From Biscogniauxia marginata (Eukaryota > Ascomycota > Sordariomycetes > Xylariales > Xylariaceae), in the NCBI GenBank assembly GCA_022695795.1, contig MU404064.1:248001-312000 (forward strand): a stretch of DNA of 64,000 bases. Direction: 5' to 3'. Below, one piece after another: positions 32,364 to 44,278 of this stretch. The notes under the pieces were generated by a model that was not told where the DNA came from, did not search any database, and was given only the letters and a program-made list of their open reading frames with translations. The number at the start of each line of letters is the position of its first letter. Position 1 is the stretch's first letter. Both the position numbers and the translations under genes were made by a program.

Positions 32364-33773
32364 CCTCGGAGATCGAATTCGTCCCCTTTTCAAGGGGCGG
32401 TTTCCCTATATCGTGCCGGCCATCACGATAACCTCAATAATCAAAACTTAACTATGATATAAACGGTTTACTCAGTGAAGATAACTAATACTAGTACGGA
32501 GTGATCTGTAAACGCATTACTAGACTAACTGTGGACTAGGTCTATGGGGTTGAAACACCGTATATAGCTTAGTGTAGCGGGTGCAGTCAGGTGAAAATAA
32601 GCATTCCTGCCCAAGAGGACAAGGACGCGGAAAAGGAACGGAAAACAAAAAATTTTCATACAACAACACACGAAAACACCCATCACCAACAACAGCAGAA
32701 GAAGAAAAAAAGGGCAAAGGCAGAATCCATCCGGAAGGACGGTTATGTAATCCTGCCCAGTCCGAGAGGTTTGGGTACCTTTGCATCGCATCATTGAATC
32801 ACATATAGGAATTTGGAAAAGGGGAAAAGGAGAGGGAGGAAGGGAGGGAGGGGGGATTAAGAAAAGCATCCATATCTGACATGTAACATACAACTGATAT
32901 TCACAGAACAAGAAGAGAGAAGGAGGGAGGGAGAACGAAAGCGCGCTTCGACACAATCTATCCATTCGTCCTGTACCGTCATAACGATCTAGGTAATTCT
33001 ATAGGCTCGCTTGTACGTGATGTCTTCTCCCAAAAACTTCGAGGGGGGGAAAAAAAAACCCTCCCCACCCCCACCGAATCGGGGGTTCGGGAGCTGCGCG
33101 CACAAAATACGTAATATCGTAGGTGTAGAAAATGTATATGTGAAGGGGAAAAAAAAAGGGCGAAATATTTACATATCTACCGAGATAAGCCACCAGCTTA
33201 ACTAGAATTGTCATGACATAGAAGGTAGGCTTGTCGTCAGTGGCTGGACATATCCTCTTTGCCCCCCTCCCCCTCCTCCTGTCCAGGTGCCTACATACCG
33301 ACGTATATCCGTTTCCTTTCTGTCTTCTCCCACTTCTAGGTAACTTCTTTCTGGTCACACTGCCTCCCGCTGCTTACCAATAACAACAACGACAACAACA
33401 ATAATAATACTCCGACTATGACGAAGGATGAGGAGGAGGGATTTAAGTCTTCCACGGGGCACGCGCGGGAACATACATAACATACCTTACCTGCTTACTT
33501 GGCAGGCAGGCAGGGAGGTATATCATAGCACGTTAGTGGAGGGGAAGGGTGAAAGGGCGAAAGGGCGAGAGGGGGGAAGGTAGGGGAGGTAGGGTAGTAT
33601 AGGGTAATTGGCAGCATAACTTGCCGAACTAGTACATCTATGCATTACGTCGTTGACGTCGTCGTCGTTCGGGAGTGAGAGAGAAGAAGCCTCAAGAGCC
33701 CTGATGATGACGAAGGGGGCATACTTCTTTTTTTTTTCTTTGCCTCTTCGCTTCTTACTCCCGCACTCCCGCA

Positions 33774-33815
33774 CCCCCCCTCCTCTTCTACATTCCCCCC
33801 CTCCTCTTCTACATT
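33774..33815. repeat. Perfect 21-bp tandem duplication
   Basis: Two exact copies of a unit made of seven C followed by TCCTCTTCTACATT. It lies in a low-complexity intergenic region. Confidence 0.85.
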
Positions 33816-34959
33816 CCCCGCCCACACGAAGAAAAAAAAAAGGATTAGCTTGAACTAATCAGGTAGGGATGGTTAAGGCAGGGCATCATCATAGCTAAGT
33901 AAAAAGACATCGTCGTTGTCCCTCCCCCCTCCTCCTCATACCTGCCCCTCCCGCGATCGGACCGCTGGGGCTAGAAAATTCCTGTAATCAAGCTACAGTT
34001 CAGTGGCTATTCCACTCTCTGGCGGCGGGGTCTGGCCCCCTTTTTTCATCATTTTTCTCGGTGGCGCTACCTAGCTGCATGTTCGACTTTTCTGTTGTGT
34101 TCCGTGAAGTGCCTAGCCTAACCTAGTCGCCGCGGAGGATTTTTTTTATACGTCTGACGGCCATATGCAGCCTCTGCTAGTCTCGTGGTCAAGTTCTGGT
34201 CTCGCTCGTGTCTAAAGTTAGGTACCCCCCTCTCCTCTCCTCTTGCCCCCTCCCCGTCCCCGTTAGACCTAGCTTCGGTTCGGACTTGGCATTCGAGAAA
34301 AGAGTGAAAAGAGATTCCGTAGCTTGTCCCCGTTTGACGGCAGTAGCTCGGGCGGTTCCTCGGCTACTTTGGGTTCGTATTAAGAAAAAAATTCATACAC
34401 CAATGGATGGGCAGTCTACGTTTGTAAATCTAAGTGTCATTGTACAAGGTTGTATTATATGCGATTTAGCGGAGGCTCTGGTCGGGCATTGTGTTCAATC
34501 ATGACGGAAAGCGTGGAAGGGCTGGGGGGTCATGTAATAAGGCTGAGCTGACGATTGACCATTGTTGTTTGGTGGCTCATCGAATCAGAGTGCGTGATGA
34601 TGAAAGTCTTCGCCATCGAATGGATTAGCTGGGTTCTAAGTGCTGACCCAGCTGGCCTGATTCGCTATACTTCCCTGCCACTATCTTTGAACCGTTTACG
34701 TTTGGGTAATTCCGCCCATGGACTTGGGAGCCAAGATCTGGCTGGGGAGGAGAAGAAGAGAGAAACCCATCTAATAACCTGCAGGATACCGAACCGGCTC
34801 AGACGCTGCGTGGCATGTGGTAGACTGATGAGGCATAAGTGAGAGTGAGTTGCCTGGTATGCATCGGCCAGAGGCGCGCTACTGCAAGCTCTTTAACCAA
34901 TTCTGTTTCCGTGTTGGAATAGCCGCATCTGGCCGTGACCGTAAGTAGCCCGTGAGCGC

Positions 34960-34992
34960 GTGGAAGTGGAAGTGGGAGTGGGAGTGGGAGTA
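34960..34992. repeat. Short 6-bp repeat (GTGGGA/GTGGAA)n
   Basis: Five to six imperfect hexamers in intergenic DNA. The antisense frame gives a Thr/Pro/Ser repeat with no sign of being a gene. Confidence 0.7.
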
Positions 34993-37900
34993 AGAATATC
35001 GAAACAAGTGAGCGGTTTTGCGACCGAACTCCAATATAATAAACGCGGACGATAACCGGATTGGCTTTGTCGAGTTGCTCCTTTGGTCAATCACCGCTCG
35101 CATGTGGTTGTACCCCATCGTTGCGGACTGCCTACGGTAGTCTAGCTCATTGCTGGGCGCGTCCGTTTTTAGTCATGATAACCTGTCTGTTAACCAAATC
35201 TAACTGACTTGTCGTCTCATCACCTACGAGGCTGCGAATAGGGCAAAGCCAAATAGGCAAAGGGCGGTCAGGATAGGTAAAAGTAGGGCAGCCACCTGTC
35301 AGCCAAATGCGCTTCTTTGCCCTGAGACCGCATACCGCCTAGAGGAAGGAATCTGGTTCGTTCTGGATGCGATACTAGGTAATAAGAGTTGGCCCCGAAC
35401 ACGGTACCACTCTTCTGGAACTTGGGACTTGTCTGTAATTTCACTCGTATGATGGATGGTTCATTGGGGGTTGTCGACTTATCCAACTCGTCCACTCGCC
35501 AACCCGCGCGAATGACAAGTCAGGAAAGTGACGGTTCAAACGTGTTGCCGGGTATGCAGCGACTTCAGATCTACCTACAGATGACTCAGTGTTGTATGAG
35601 TCGAGATCCAATCCGATGGTATCTAGCTCTGGGCTAGGGATCCTGCATTACTTCGTTCGGCGAGATTTTCTTTCCATTTTCCTTTCCCCATCTATTCTAT
35701 TCTAGTTGTCTGTTCGAAGACGCGGGGTTCTGCTGCAAGCAGTTTATAGGCGTGTGAGTTCCCAATTGAATCACCGGAAGAAGGGTGGATCGAAAGACCT
35801 GTGTGAGGTTGGCGTGTGCAAGGGGGGGCCCTCGATGTGGGTTTGGTCTGGACGACTTGAAATGCTGGCACCTTGGAAGAGACAAGATGTGGTAGTAGTG
35901 TAGATGAATGTCGAACGTATTGGTGCCTGCGTTGATCTCACCAAGCAGAGTGTTCGTGTAAGGGTATCTATCTCCCCCATCAACAGGGCCTCTTCGCTTC
36001 TGCAGTCGAGGTCTTGGGCTCCTAAGATGCGGAGACCTAGTAGTGAGGGGAAATAGCACAGCTACCACTCACGAGGCGGAGCTGGCTAGCGATCTTCTAA
36101 ATCACAGCATGTAAAGTTACTTTTCTTCACACCGCTACAAGAATCTGCAGCCGTTGTTGTTCTGTTTACTTCGATAGGTGGTCTTGACATGGACAGAATA
36201 GGACAACACGCAATAGAAATGGCGGTTTAGATGGCTGTGGACGCAGTCGACGTGTAGTAGTTCATAATCGTCTGATACCGTGATGAACCTCTGGCAACAG
36301 AGGGCTGCTGCACAGGTTCGTTCCCAGTTCCCAACTCCCAGTTCCCAATTAGGAGTTGCCAGATATGTGTGTATTCCACAGGTACCACTGACTAGTGGAA
36401 ATGCTCTCTCTCTCTCTACATGTCTCGGCGTCCAGGATGACATTATGGTATTTGCTGTCGGCTTCCGTCCCCCGTGCCATGCCAAAGGCGGATATGTATG
36501 GCAGGGGCACATTAGGTGGCACATAGGGTTATGCCAGTGTCTTGTTCTAGATCGAGGTGAATAGTTAATGTGTCATCATACAGCGGAGTTGGCCACTTTC
36601 GCGGGAGACTTCCCGGTCTGTAGCGAGTTGACACACCTTATTATGCAGTAGATCCGCTGCTAGCGGGCTTGGGACTCAGCCCTGGCGTGGCAACAAGCAC
36701 AAGGTGTGTGTGTCTGCATCTTACTTCCAGTACGTGATCATAGTAAACCAGTTGGCCGGTATGGCTTGCATATCCATCTGCCCTGCGTATGTGGTGGATG
36801 ATTTCAACGTGGCCGACCAATGCTAGAGAACACCAAAAATCGATGACCGGCCCGCAATTTGTCAATCTCAAAATCATCTGACGGAGAAATTTTCTTCGGA
36901 AATAGAGAAGAGGGGAATGATGATGGGAATGTCAGAGTCGAAACCGACGCCCGCGTAGATCGGCTAAGGAGTCACGTTGTCCCACCTGCGATGTTGACTC
37001 CCACGCAGTACACCCTAAGCTACATATTGCCTGCGTACGTACTACATGTGCGTATGGGATTTTGAGCCGACCCTGCATACGGGGGTGGGGGTTCCTCTGT
37101 ATTGTCCAAAATATGACAAGTCGGACAACCGGCAGGGAGATGACGCCGGCTAACGTGATAAGAGGAAGGGGGGGAAGGAGGAAGGAGGGCGTTATCGCTG
37201 TAAAACAGAGCACAAGATGCTGTTGGACAGAATAGAATGAAGGGGAATACGATATAACAACAACAATGATAAAAAATAATCTGGAAGTTTTCAGTATGCA
37301 TTGATGTGGTAGATTGTGGGTTATTAGTCAACAACAACACGGAATAGAATACTGCGAACCGGTTTGGAGAAGAGAGCTCACCAATAGGATTTGACGATAC
37401 GTAACAATATCAAGACTCGTATGTAGCCGGAGCTGTGTGTTCACCCGCGCGTGTGTGTAGAGTAGGGGTCCATCCAAGTGGATATTCATAGTAACAACCC
37501 ACCCGCCCAGACGGCGCCGAGAGAGTCCGAAGATGGAGACCTGCATGATCTCATGTCTTGCTACTGGATAAGTCGATCTGCTATGTATTGTACCTGATTG
37601 TACGACAGGTGAAGTTGTCGGCATTGGGACGCCATACTGCGATTATAGAACTGTGTGAAATCGTGAATCACGGATAGTTTGATCATCAGGCACCTTCACC
37701 GTTTCAACCTTCAAGGTGCGGAAGGACCACCGAGTTCCAACCAGGGGATGGATAATGCTCAGTAGGTGATCGTCGGGGTGGGGAGTAGACCGGCCGAGTG
37801 GGATACCTCCACCCTCCACCCTCCACCCGATAAAAACAAGAGATGCGCTCCGGCTGTCACCAGTATGAGATAGCGGGACAAGGTCGGCCGGCGTTGTGGG

Positions 37901-40900
37901 GATGGGGACGAATTAAAAAAAAAGCTGTCCAGCATGAGCATTCTAAACTACAAATTTGATGAATAAGGTGTCACATGAATAAGGGGTGTGCTCTCATGTT
38001 TGGTAAGAAATTACCCTCTTCATCAACGGTCGATATTTGATTGGCTATCGCTCCTCTAAGCTTTCCGGAGATAGCTTTGTTAGCTCTCTTTGGCGGGATA
38101 CTATCCCATGTCACGTCAAGTACCTTTCAAGGCGAACTTAGTATGGGCCGTTATAGGTACAGTACCTGACTAGCATACGTCGCTTTTCTAGTGCGCTACC
38201 AACAGCCACTAGACGTTCTAATTAATGGACCCTGAATTTTTTCAATCCTCCATGCTGTCCTTTCTCTGCCTAGGCTGCTAGGTACGTAGTGGTATCACGT
38301 GCAAACGATACCGTACATAGTTAGGTAGGTGTGGACCTTGTCGTCCCAGGCGGAACTTCAAACCCCTTCCGCAGGCTATCTCAGTGGTCAATGAGCCAAG
38401 CCCGTCCTGCCCGTGTTTTGAGACCACTCATCAGCACGGACGACAGATCATCTCGCTCCCAAACTTGAATTTGGCGTGTGGACCAATCTTGGGTCAGCCA
38501 CCTTGAACATGTTTATGGCCAGTGCCACCGGTCATTCGTGATGACGATAACATTGGCAGTCAACTTTGAACTCAGGCGTGTGCTTCCTTCTAGAGTCTAT
38601 TAGTGGTCAAAGTTCATCAGCCCGTGTCAGCCGTGTCTTCAACCACCTCCAATAGGACCGACGTGTCGACATGCTCCTATTCCTTCGGCAGTCCGCAAGC
38701 TGGTCGTACCTCACATGTCGTTCCTACCGGGAATCATCAATAGCAGACCACCGCAGACCACAAGGCAGTGGGCCACGCGTTTGCACCACGCACCTAATCA
38801 TATTACACATTGTCGTGAACGAATAAGATGGCCGTATTTCCGTCAACGGTGCCAACGGCAAAGCCATCTGACAAGACTTTTAGCATCACTCATACCCGAG
38901 GTGGAGGGTGCATTAATTCGCAGATTTCAGCTTCAGGCAGCCGATTTCGATCATGGTGGTTCGAAATATGCACATTAGTAAATAATGCGGTTGGTCTAGT
39001 CGAGTCTCGATTACGCACGCAACGGGTCACCAAGCATGGCGATTAAGATTGACCGTTGAGAGAAAACATGCCAGCTCCAACTCCAATTACCAATAGGTAG
39101 GGCTGGGGTATGGAAGCAAAGGGCACTGCTCAACAACCCTGGGCAGTACATGCTAGGCATGCTAGGTAGGTACATACCTACCACCCATGCAGCCATGGTT
39201 TGCCCCAGAGACCCCTTAAGCCGGGACAGGATTTTTGCAGGTTTCTGGAGTTGATATGTGCACTCCCATAGTGTCTTGTCATCTCATCAAACTGGACCCT
39301 GCAACGGTGCCACGAGAGATCAACGCGTGAGGACACGTGAGAAAAGGGTGAGTAAAGCGAGGGATGGTGAGGTAAAGAATAGGTATCTTACTTCCGTTAC
39401 CACGATGTCTCATACCTTCACTTGGTTGTTGACATTAATAGTTCGCCACCCTCACTAGGGAAGAAAACTGCAAACGGCACACCTATATCATCCCATTCCT
39501 CAGGATGTCGATAACAGCATATTTGTGACATGACACAAGGAGACTGCACTATCCGCCGGCGGGACAGTTGAGACTCCGACAACTTTATTCTAATCAGTCC
39601 GACAAGTGCCATTTATTAGAAGAACATGTTCCAACTTGTTACTTGCTGTCAACCTATCCCAACCTGTCTATCTACATGTAGATACAACGCCGTATTGGAT
39701 ACTACCGTACCTGACAGGAAAGAGAAAAACAAATGATAATTCCATTCAACCAAAGAACGGATTTCTAAGAACTCCCTTTTATCCAGATGGGGTATTGAAT
39801 GAACGAAAGGAATCGTTAGGTCCGAAATGAGTAATAAAAATAAGGTGAAGTATTCTTCCCACGAATGAAAGCCTGAAGTCTTTTTTTTGGCTTGTTTTGT
39901 TCCCGGTTTAGATCTCATGTGCAAGGATCCGAATCGAAGCCTCATTTGCGTGTCGAGTCATGAGTCTGTCTGAACCCTTTTTTTTTTATCCAGAGACGCA
40001 ATACAAAGAGAAAAAAATTGGAAGAGGGCAAAAAAAAAAAAAAATACCTACTCCGTACTCCCTGAACTAAACTCAGTTCCGGGATACAGACACGCCCCCC
40101 TTAATAGGTACCCCAGCATTTCCGATTCTTCGCACCGAATATCCAAACATTACTCCGTACACCAAAAATGGTCAGGGTCGTGCTTTTTCTTTCTTTCTTT
40201 TCTTACCTATACGAAATGGGAATGGTCGGGATGCTGATTTCAACCAAAGCGGGAAGTGTTAAATACTAACCTAACCTAGTCGCGAATGATCTCTTTTCAT
40301 CAAAAGCTCACGACGAACCCCGTCCCCATACATATGGCGCGAGCCTACGGTCTATCATCGGGCTTCCATGCGCCTTTTAGCCGCGCGATTTTAGACTCTT
40401 TGCAGCGAGAAACAAAGGAAGGGTTGGCGAGGGTCGTCATCGGCCGATGATTCATCGCCGTCGTCAATCCGCCACATCTCGGTCACATGGAATACCTTTC
40501 AACTAGGTTGCTTTCGTCCTCGGTCGTTTCGAGAATTTTATTTTTACTTTTGGAGTAACCACACATTTGCTTATTTTACCCCAAGTCTCACAAGAGCATC
40601 AAGTTGCGTGCTTCCCAGGTAGGTTAATTATCAAGTTAAAATACATTAATTATGCTAGCATAATCAACAATTTGAATCAACTCCAGCCTTGTTTGATGAG
40701 TCTTTTTTTGTCGATGAAGAATAGTCCGTTGTGGTGTTGCATCTAACCTACAATCTAACCTACCTACACAACTCCGATGTGGCTACCTAGGTACACGGAG
40801 TTAAAATAAATCTTCAACCCATGAACTGCAGGCCGAAATGCAAAAGAATTTATTTCAAGCTTAGACAAGTACTTGTGTGGGTACGAAAGTCTTGTTTGCA

Positions 40901-41579
40901 CCTATCGTAGAAACGTTGCCGCGATCGAGGTACCCCACCGGGAGAGAGAACGTACCTATCGTTTAGCGCTTTCCGGGCAAGTCCTGTACGCTAAGACGTG
41001 CTAAGATATAGGTAGGTAACTTACATGCACTGGTCGCTGGGTAAGCTTGTTCGTTTGACTGCGGCTTTTTCACAACTACCTAATCCTCCCTTGTCGAGCC
41101 CCATCAAACCCTTCTCCGTCACTGGCCCAACCACTGAGCCGGTCGTTAATTTTCCATCCTGCAGTGGAGAGAAACTTGACCTTCAGGTACCTAGCTTCAA
41201 TACCTTGGCTCAACTTAGGTGTTACCTTATGTACCTATGAATCTTCTGTACAGAACATACTTATGCTAGGTACCGTCGCGTCAGAGAGAAAGAGAGAGAG
41301 AGAGACAGCTGGCTTGTCTCTGTACCTTACCTAGTCAAAGCAATGTGCATGGTACTGTACTGTATATGTGCGTGTGTGTGCAGACACCTGAGTTTTAGTA
41401 CATACACACCTAGGTACACTAGGTAAGGTAATGTAGGTAGAGGTACCTATGACGGATGTGTCCCTCTGCGTGTGTACCTTTGTGTATGCTGTGTATACAT
41501 GTACCTATGTACCTAACGTGTGTGGGTGGATACACCCCCAGTCCCAAGTCCCAGTGCCCAGCGTAGTTTGTTCCATTTT

Positions 41580-43225
41580 CTCACGCTTCCCCATCAACCG
41601 TCATTTCATCACTGGCTGCTGTTTCCAGTCGCCTTCGCCTTTGCCTTCCCCTAGGTACCTTACCTTTTTCTTCCCACTCCCCATCCCTCCCCATCCCTCC
41701 CCATCCTTCAACCTTCAACCTCTCTCTCCATCCTCCTCCCGCCCCATCCCCTCCTCTCTTCTTATCGCTCTTCACGACTGCTCCTCTCTCTTCTTTTTCC
41801 TTTAATTTCCTTTTTTTCTCGCCTCGCAATCCGCCGCCAGTCAATTTTCACTCGACCTCGTCCCGTCGACGTCAGGATTCAGGTTCCTACAATTCCCTGA
41901 AAAAGGAAGAAGAACGAGAGAGACAGTGCCTGCACACAACCGTAGGGCGTGTGCGTGCGCTGTGCAAGAGTAAGGGTGCTCCGTGCTGAATAAGATAAAG
42001 TCCCTGGGGCGAAAAAAGGGTCGACGTATTCGAATCCTTTTCCATCACGCGAACCGTCGCGGCCGTCAGCACTCGACTCGTATTTCTGGACTTCGGCCAT
42101 CTCCAACTCGCGAGAAGCATCCGCCCCAGTCCATCTAAGTCCAGCAGTCGAGTCGATCCTTTCGAGCATCCTCTACCGCCCACAATATTCTTGATATTAG
42201 GTTAGTGTTTCTCCCGCTGTCTACTTCCTGCTGTTTTATCGTGTTTGCCCTCGAATCTACTTTTTTTATATCCCCGGCTCGACGATATCAGGGCATAATG
42301 TTTTCCCCTTCGATTATCGGTTCGCGCGTCTAGCAGGTCAGAAAATAAGTTGCCGAGATCCCGACGTCTTATTACACTTGTCTACGAATGTTTTCGAGCG
42401 AACACGAGCTTCCACTTTGCCCACCAATATCTCCTAGACCATCGCCATCTCCGATTCTAGGCAAAGAATAGAGCGCATCCGGTCCCAGCAACCTTTCGCA
42501 CCGTCGGAATTGGCTTGGCCCAGCAGTAGAACAAAGACTAATACACAACAACGCCTTTGCCCGACTCGACTAGACTGTTCTCGCACGAAGCACGCCTGTT
42601 TTTTTCTTTCAGATCCGCCTGCCACGCCTACCACAAAGCTACCCCGTCAAATCAATGCATTATAACCTTGTTATATTTTTCTTTAAACCTTCTTATTGTT
42701 CTTGACGCGCGAAAACATTCTGCGGTGCTTAAATTACTAACTTTGGGTCGCCGACAGTGGATAAAGTTTTCCTCTCTTATTCCTTTTAAGTATCGTCTCC
42801 CTCGCATCGATACCTAAAGCGATCTACGACCTTCGACGACTTTATTCCCTCTACACCTCGAACGAGTTCCGCGTCACCACCGACCAATCCGCACCTCAAC
42901 GCGTTGGATTGAGTAGTGCTATTGGATCCATTTCACCTCATCGTCGTGGATTATTGTCCCTCTCCAATCAACCTCTCCAGTGATCTGTTTTTTGTCACTC
43001 ATCCCGACAACCGCTTAATGGCTCGGGCATCTCTGTAAGGTTCTCGACAACCTTTCCTTCAATCACACGCCTCATCAGTCTCTTCGGCCCTGGATATAGC
43101 AGCCGGTTGTGTTGTGGTTAGTCCCACGCAGCTGAGCCGTCACTTCCACGTGCTTGAAGCAGATACTCTCTCCGACAAAGGTCGACCACAGATCTTTGAC
43201 GGAGACAACCCTTCCAACCGTCATC
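41580..43225 (+). promoter_or_regulatory. Pyrimidine-rich promoter/long leader of the cyclin gene
   Basis: Long CT-rich tracts (41640-41830, 42860-43080) precede the cyclin start. Several short upstream ATGs are present, including one in frame at 43154. A GTTAGT donor-like site at 42201 suggests that a 5'-UTR intron is possible. Long CT-rich leaders are typical of fungal regulatory genes. Confidence 0.4.
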
Positions 43226-44278
43226 ATGCCGGGCGGCGTGTGCGCGGTTCTCGATTACGAGACCGATATGATGGCAGAATATGTGGCCGAGATGGCGATG
43301 CGAGTTGTTATTCCCAACGGAACGGTCAGCGGTGCTTTCCGGAAGTTTGTCACTCAGATTCTGACATCTACCCGGCTGCCTAGCACCACGATCCTTCTGG
43401 GCATGAACTATCTCGCTAAGCGTGTCAACATGCTCAACCAGACTGCTTCGTTCAAAGCAAGCGAGGGTCAGGTGTGGAAGATGCTTACTGTTGCCCTGCT
43501 ACTGGGCAGCAAGTTTCTCGACGACAACACGTTTCAGAACCGATCATGGTCTGACGTTAGTGGCATTGCCGTGAGTGAGCTCAACACTATGGAAAATGAG
43601 TGGTTGAGACACATCAGCTGGATGCTCTATGTTAACCTCGACCGGAGCCACGACTACAATGCTTGGCTGAAAAGCTGGAAGGACTGGCAAGAGAACAAGC
43701 GACATCAACTTCAGCAGCAGCAGTCGCAAGCTGTCATTCGGGAGAGATTGGCCCCGATCGTCACCAATATTCGCCACGAGCCTGTTGGGCGACACCACCC
43801 TCTGGTGTACGAGGGCTGGACTCCCGAAGAGATTACCGAACACGAACGCCTCAACATGAACGCGAGATTGGCATGTTCGGGTAAAGTCCCCTACCGACCC
43901 AGAGAGGGTTCCTGGCAGGGCCAGTACCAGAACGCGTGGCCACAGCCTCAAGCCCCTCTAACCCCACCAGACTCAGGTTACGGCACTCCCGAGTATCTCA
44001 ACTCGGCTGCTTCGGTTAACGCCCGATACAACGAGTGGTTCAACCAGGCTGTCGTTAGCGGCAACTACAGAGGCTATCAGCAATCGACTTGTCACAACAA
44101 TTTCGTGTCATCGAGAGGTAGCTCTCAATACCACCAGCCCTACTACAATCACTTTGGCCACCATGCTTGGGAGTCGGGTGTTGCCGATTGCAATTGCACT
44201 CAGTGCCTGGCTTCGATGCACAACAAAGGAGCTCCATACTTCCAACCCCACGCCTACGGTCAGCCTGTCGTTGGTTGA
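43226..44278 (+). CDS. Clg1/Pcl-type cyclin-domain protein
   Basis: A single exon of 350 residues from ATG 43226 (MPGGVCAVLDYETDMMAEYV). The cyclin box occupies about 45-150. It includes FVTQILTSTRLPSTTILLGM, YLAKRVNMLN, KMLTVALLLGSKFLDDNTF, then WSDVSGIAVSELNTMENEWL and the RHISWMLYVNLDRSHDYNAWL segment typical of fungal Clg1/PHO80-like cyclins that bind a Pho85-type CDK. The C-terminal half is Gln/Asn/Tyr-rich and disordered, with a PLTPPDSGYGTPEY stretch offering CDK-type TP/SP phosphorylation sites, and a CNCTQC motif near the end. An in-frame ATG at 43154 would add 24 residues; the shorter start matches the conserved N-terminus. It has a very long pyrimidine-rich leader. The kinase partner is inferred from the family. 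Confidence 0.85.
   Translation: MPGGVCAVLDYETDMMAEYVAEMAMRVVIPNGTVSGAFRKFVTQILTSTRLPSTTILLGMNYLAKRVNMLNQTASFKASEGQVWKMLTVALLLGSKFLDDNTFQNRSWSDVSGIAVSELNTMENEWLRHISWMLYVNLDRSHDYNAWLKSWKDWQENKRHQLQQQQSQAVIRERLAPIVTNIRHEPVGRHHPLVYEGWTPEEITEHERLNMNARLACSGKVPYRPREGSWQGQYQNAWPQPQAPLTPPDSGYGTPEYLNSAASVNARYNEWFNQAVVSGNYRGYQQSTCHNNFVSSRGSSQYHQPYYNHFGHHAWESGVADCNCTQCLASMHNKGAPYFQPHAYGQPVVG

Larger units (their letters stand above)
30877..43225. other. 12.3-kb region without a supported protein gene
   Basis: Neither strand gives a frame with recognised motifs or plausible splicing. Contents noted: poly(A) run 32341-32363 beside a Gly/Ser-coding remnant; C10 run 32152-32161; purine- and pyrimidine-rich tracts 32580-33840; 21-bp tandem duplication 33774-33815; GTGGGA repeats 34960-34992; poly(A) 40030-40043; TACCTA/TAGGTA cluster 40740-41660; and a pyrimidine-rich stretch 41580-43220 that is probably the long 5' leader and promoter of the downstream cyclin gene. 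It could hide non-coding RNA or decayed elements that I cannot identify. Confidence 0.45.

Noticed and set aside
32520..32965. 146-codon and overlapping ORFs
   Set aside because: Low-complexity Phe/Pro/Leu-rich translations of purine/pyrimidine tracts with no conservation signal.
43154..43225. Upstream in-frame start of the cyclin
   Set aside because: The added 24 residues are not conserved-looking. MPGGVCAVLDYE is the usual fungal start.
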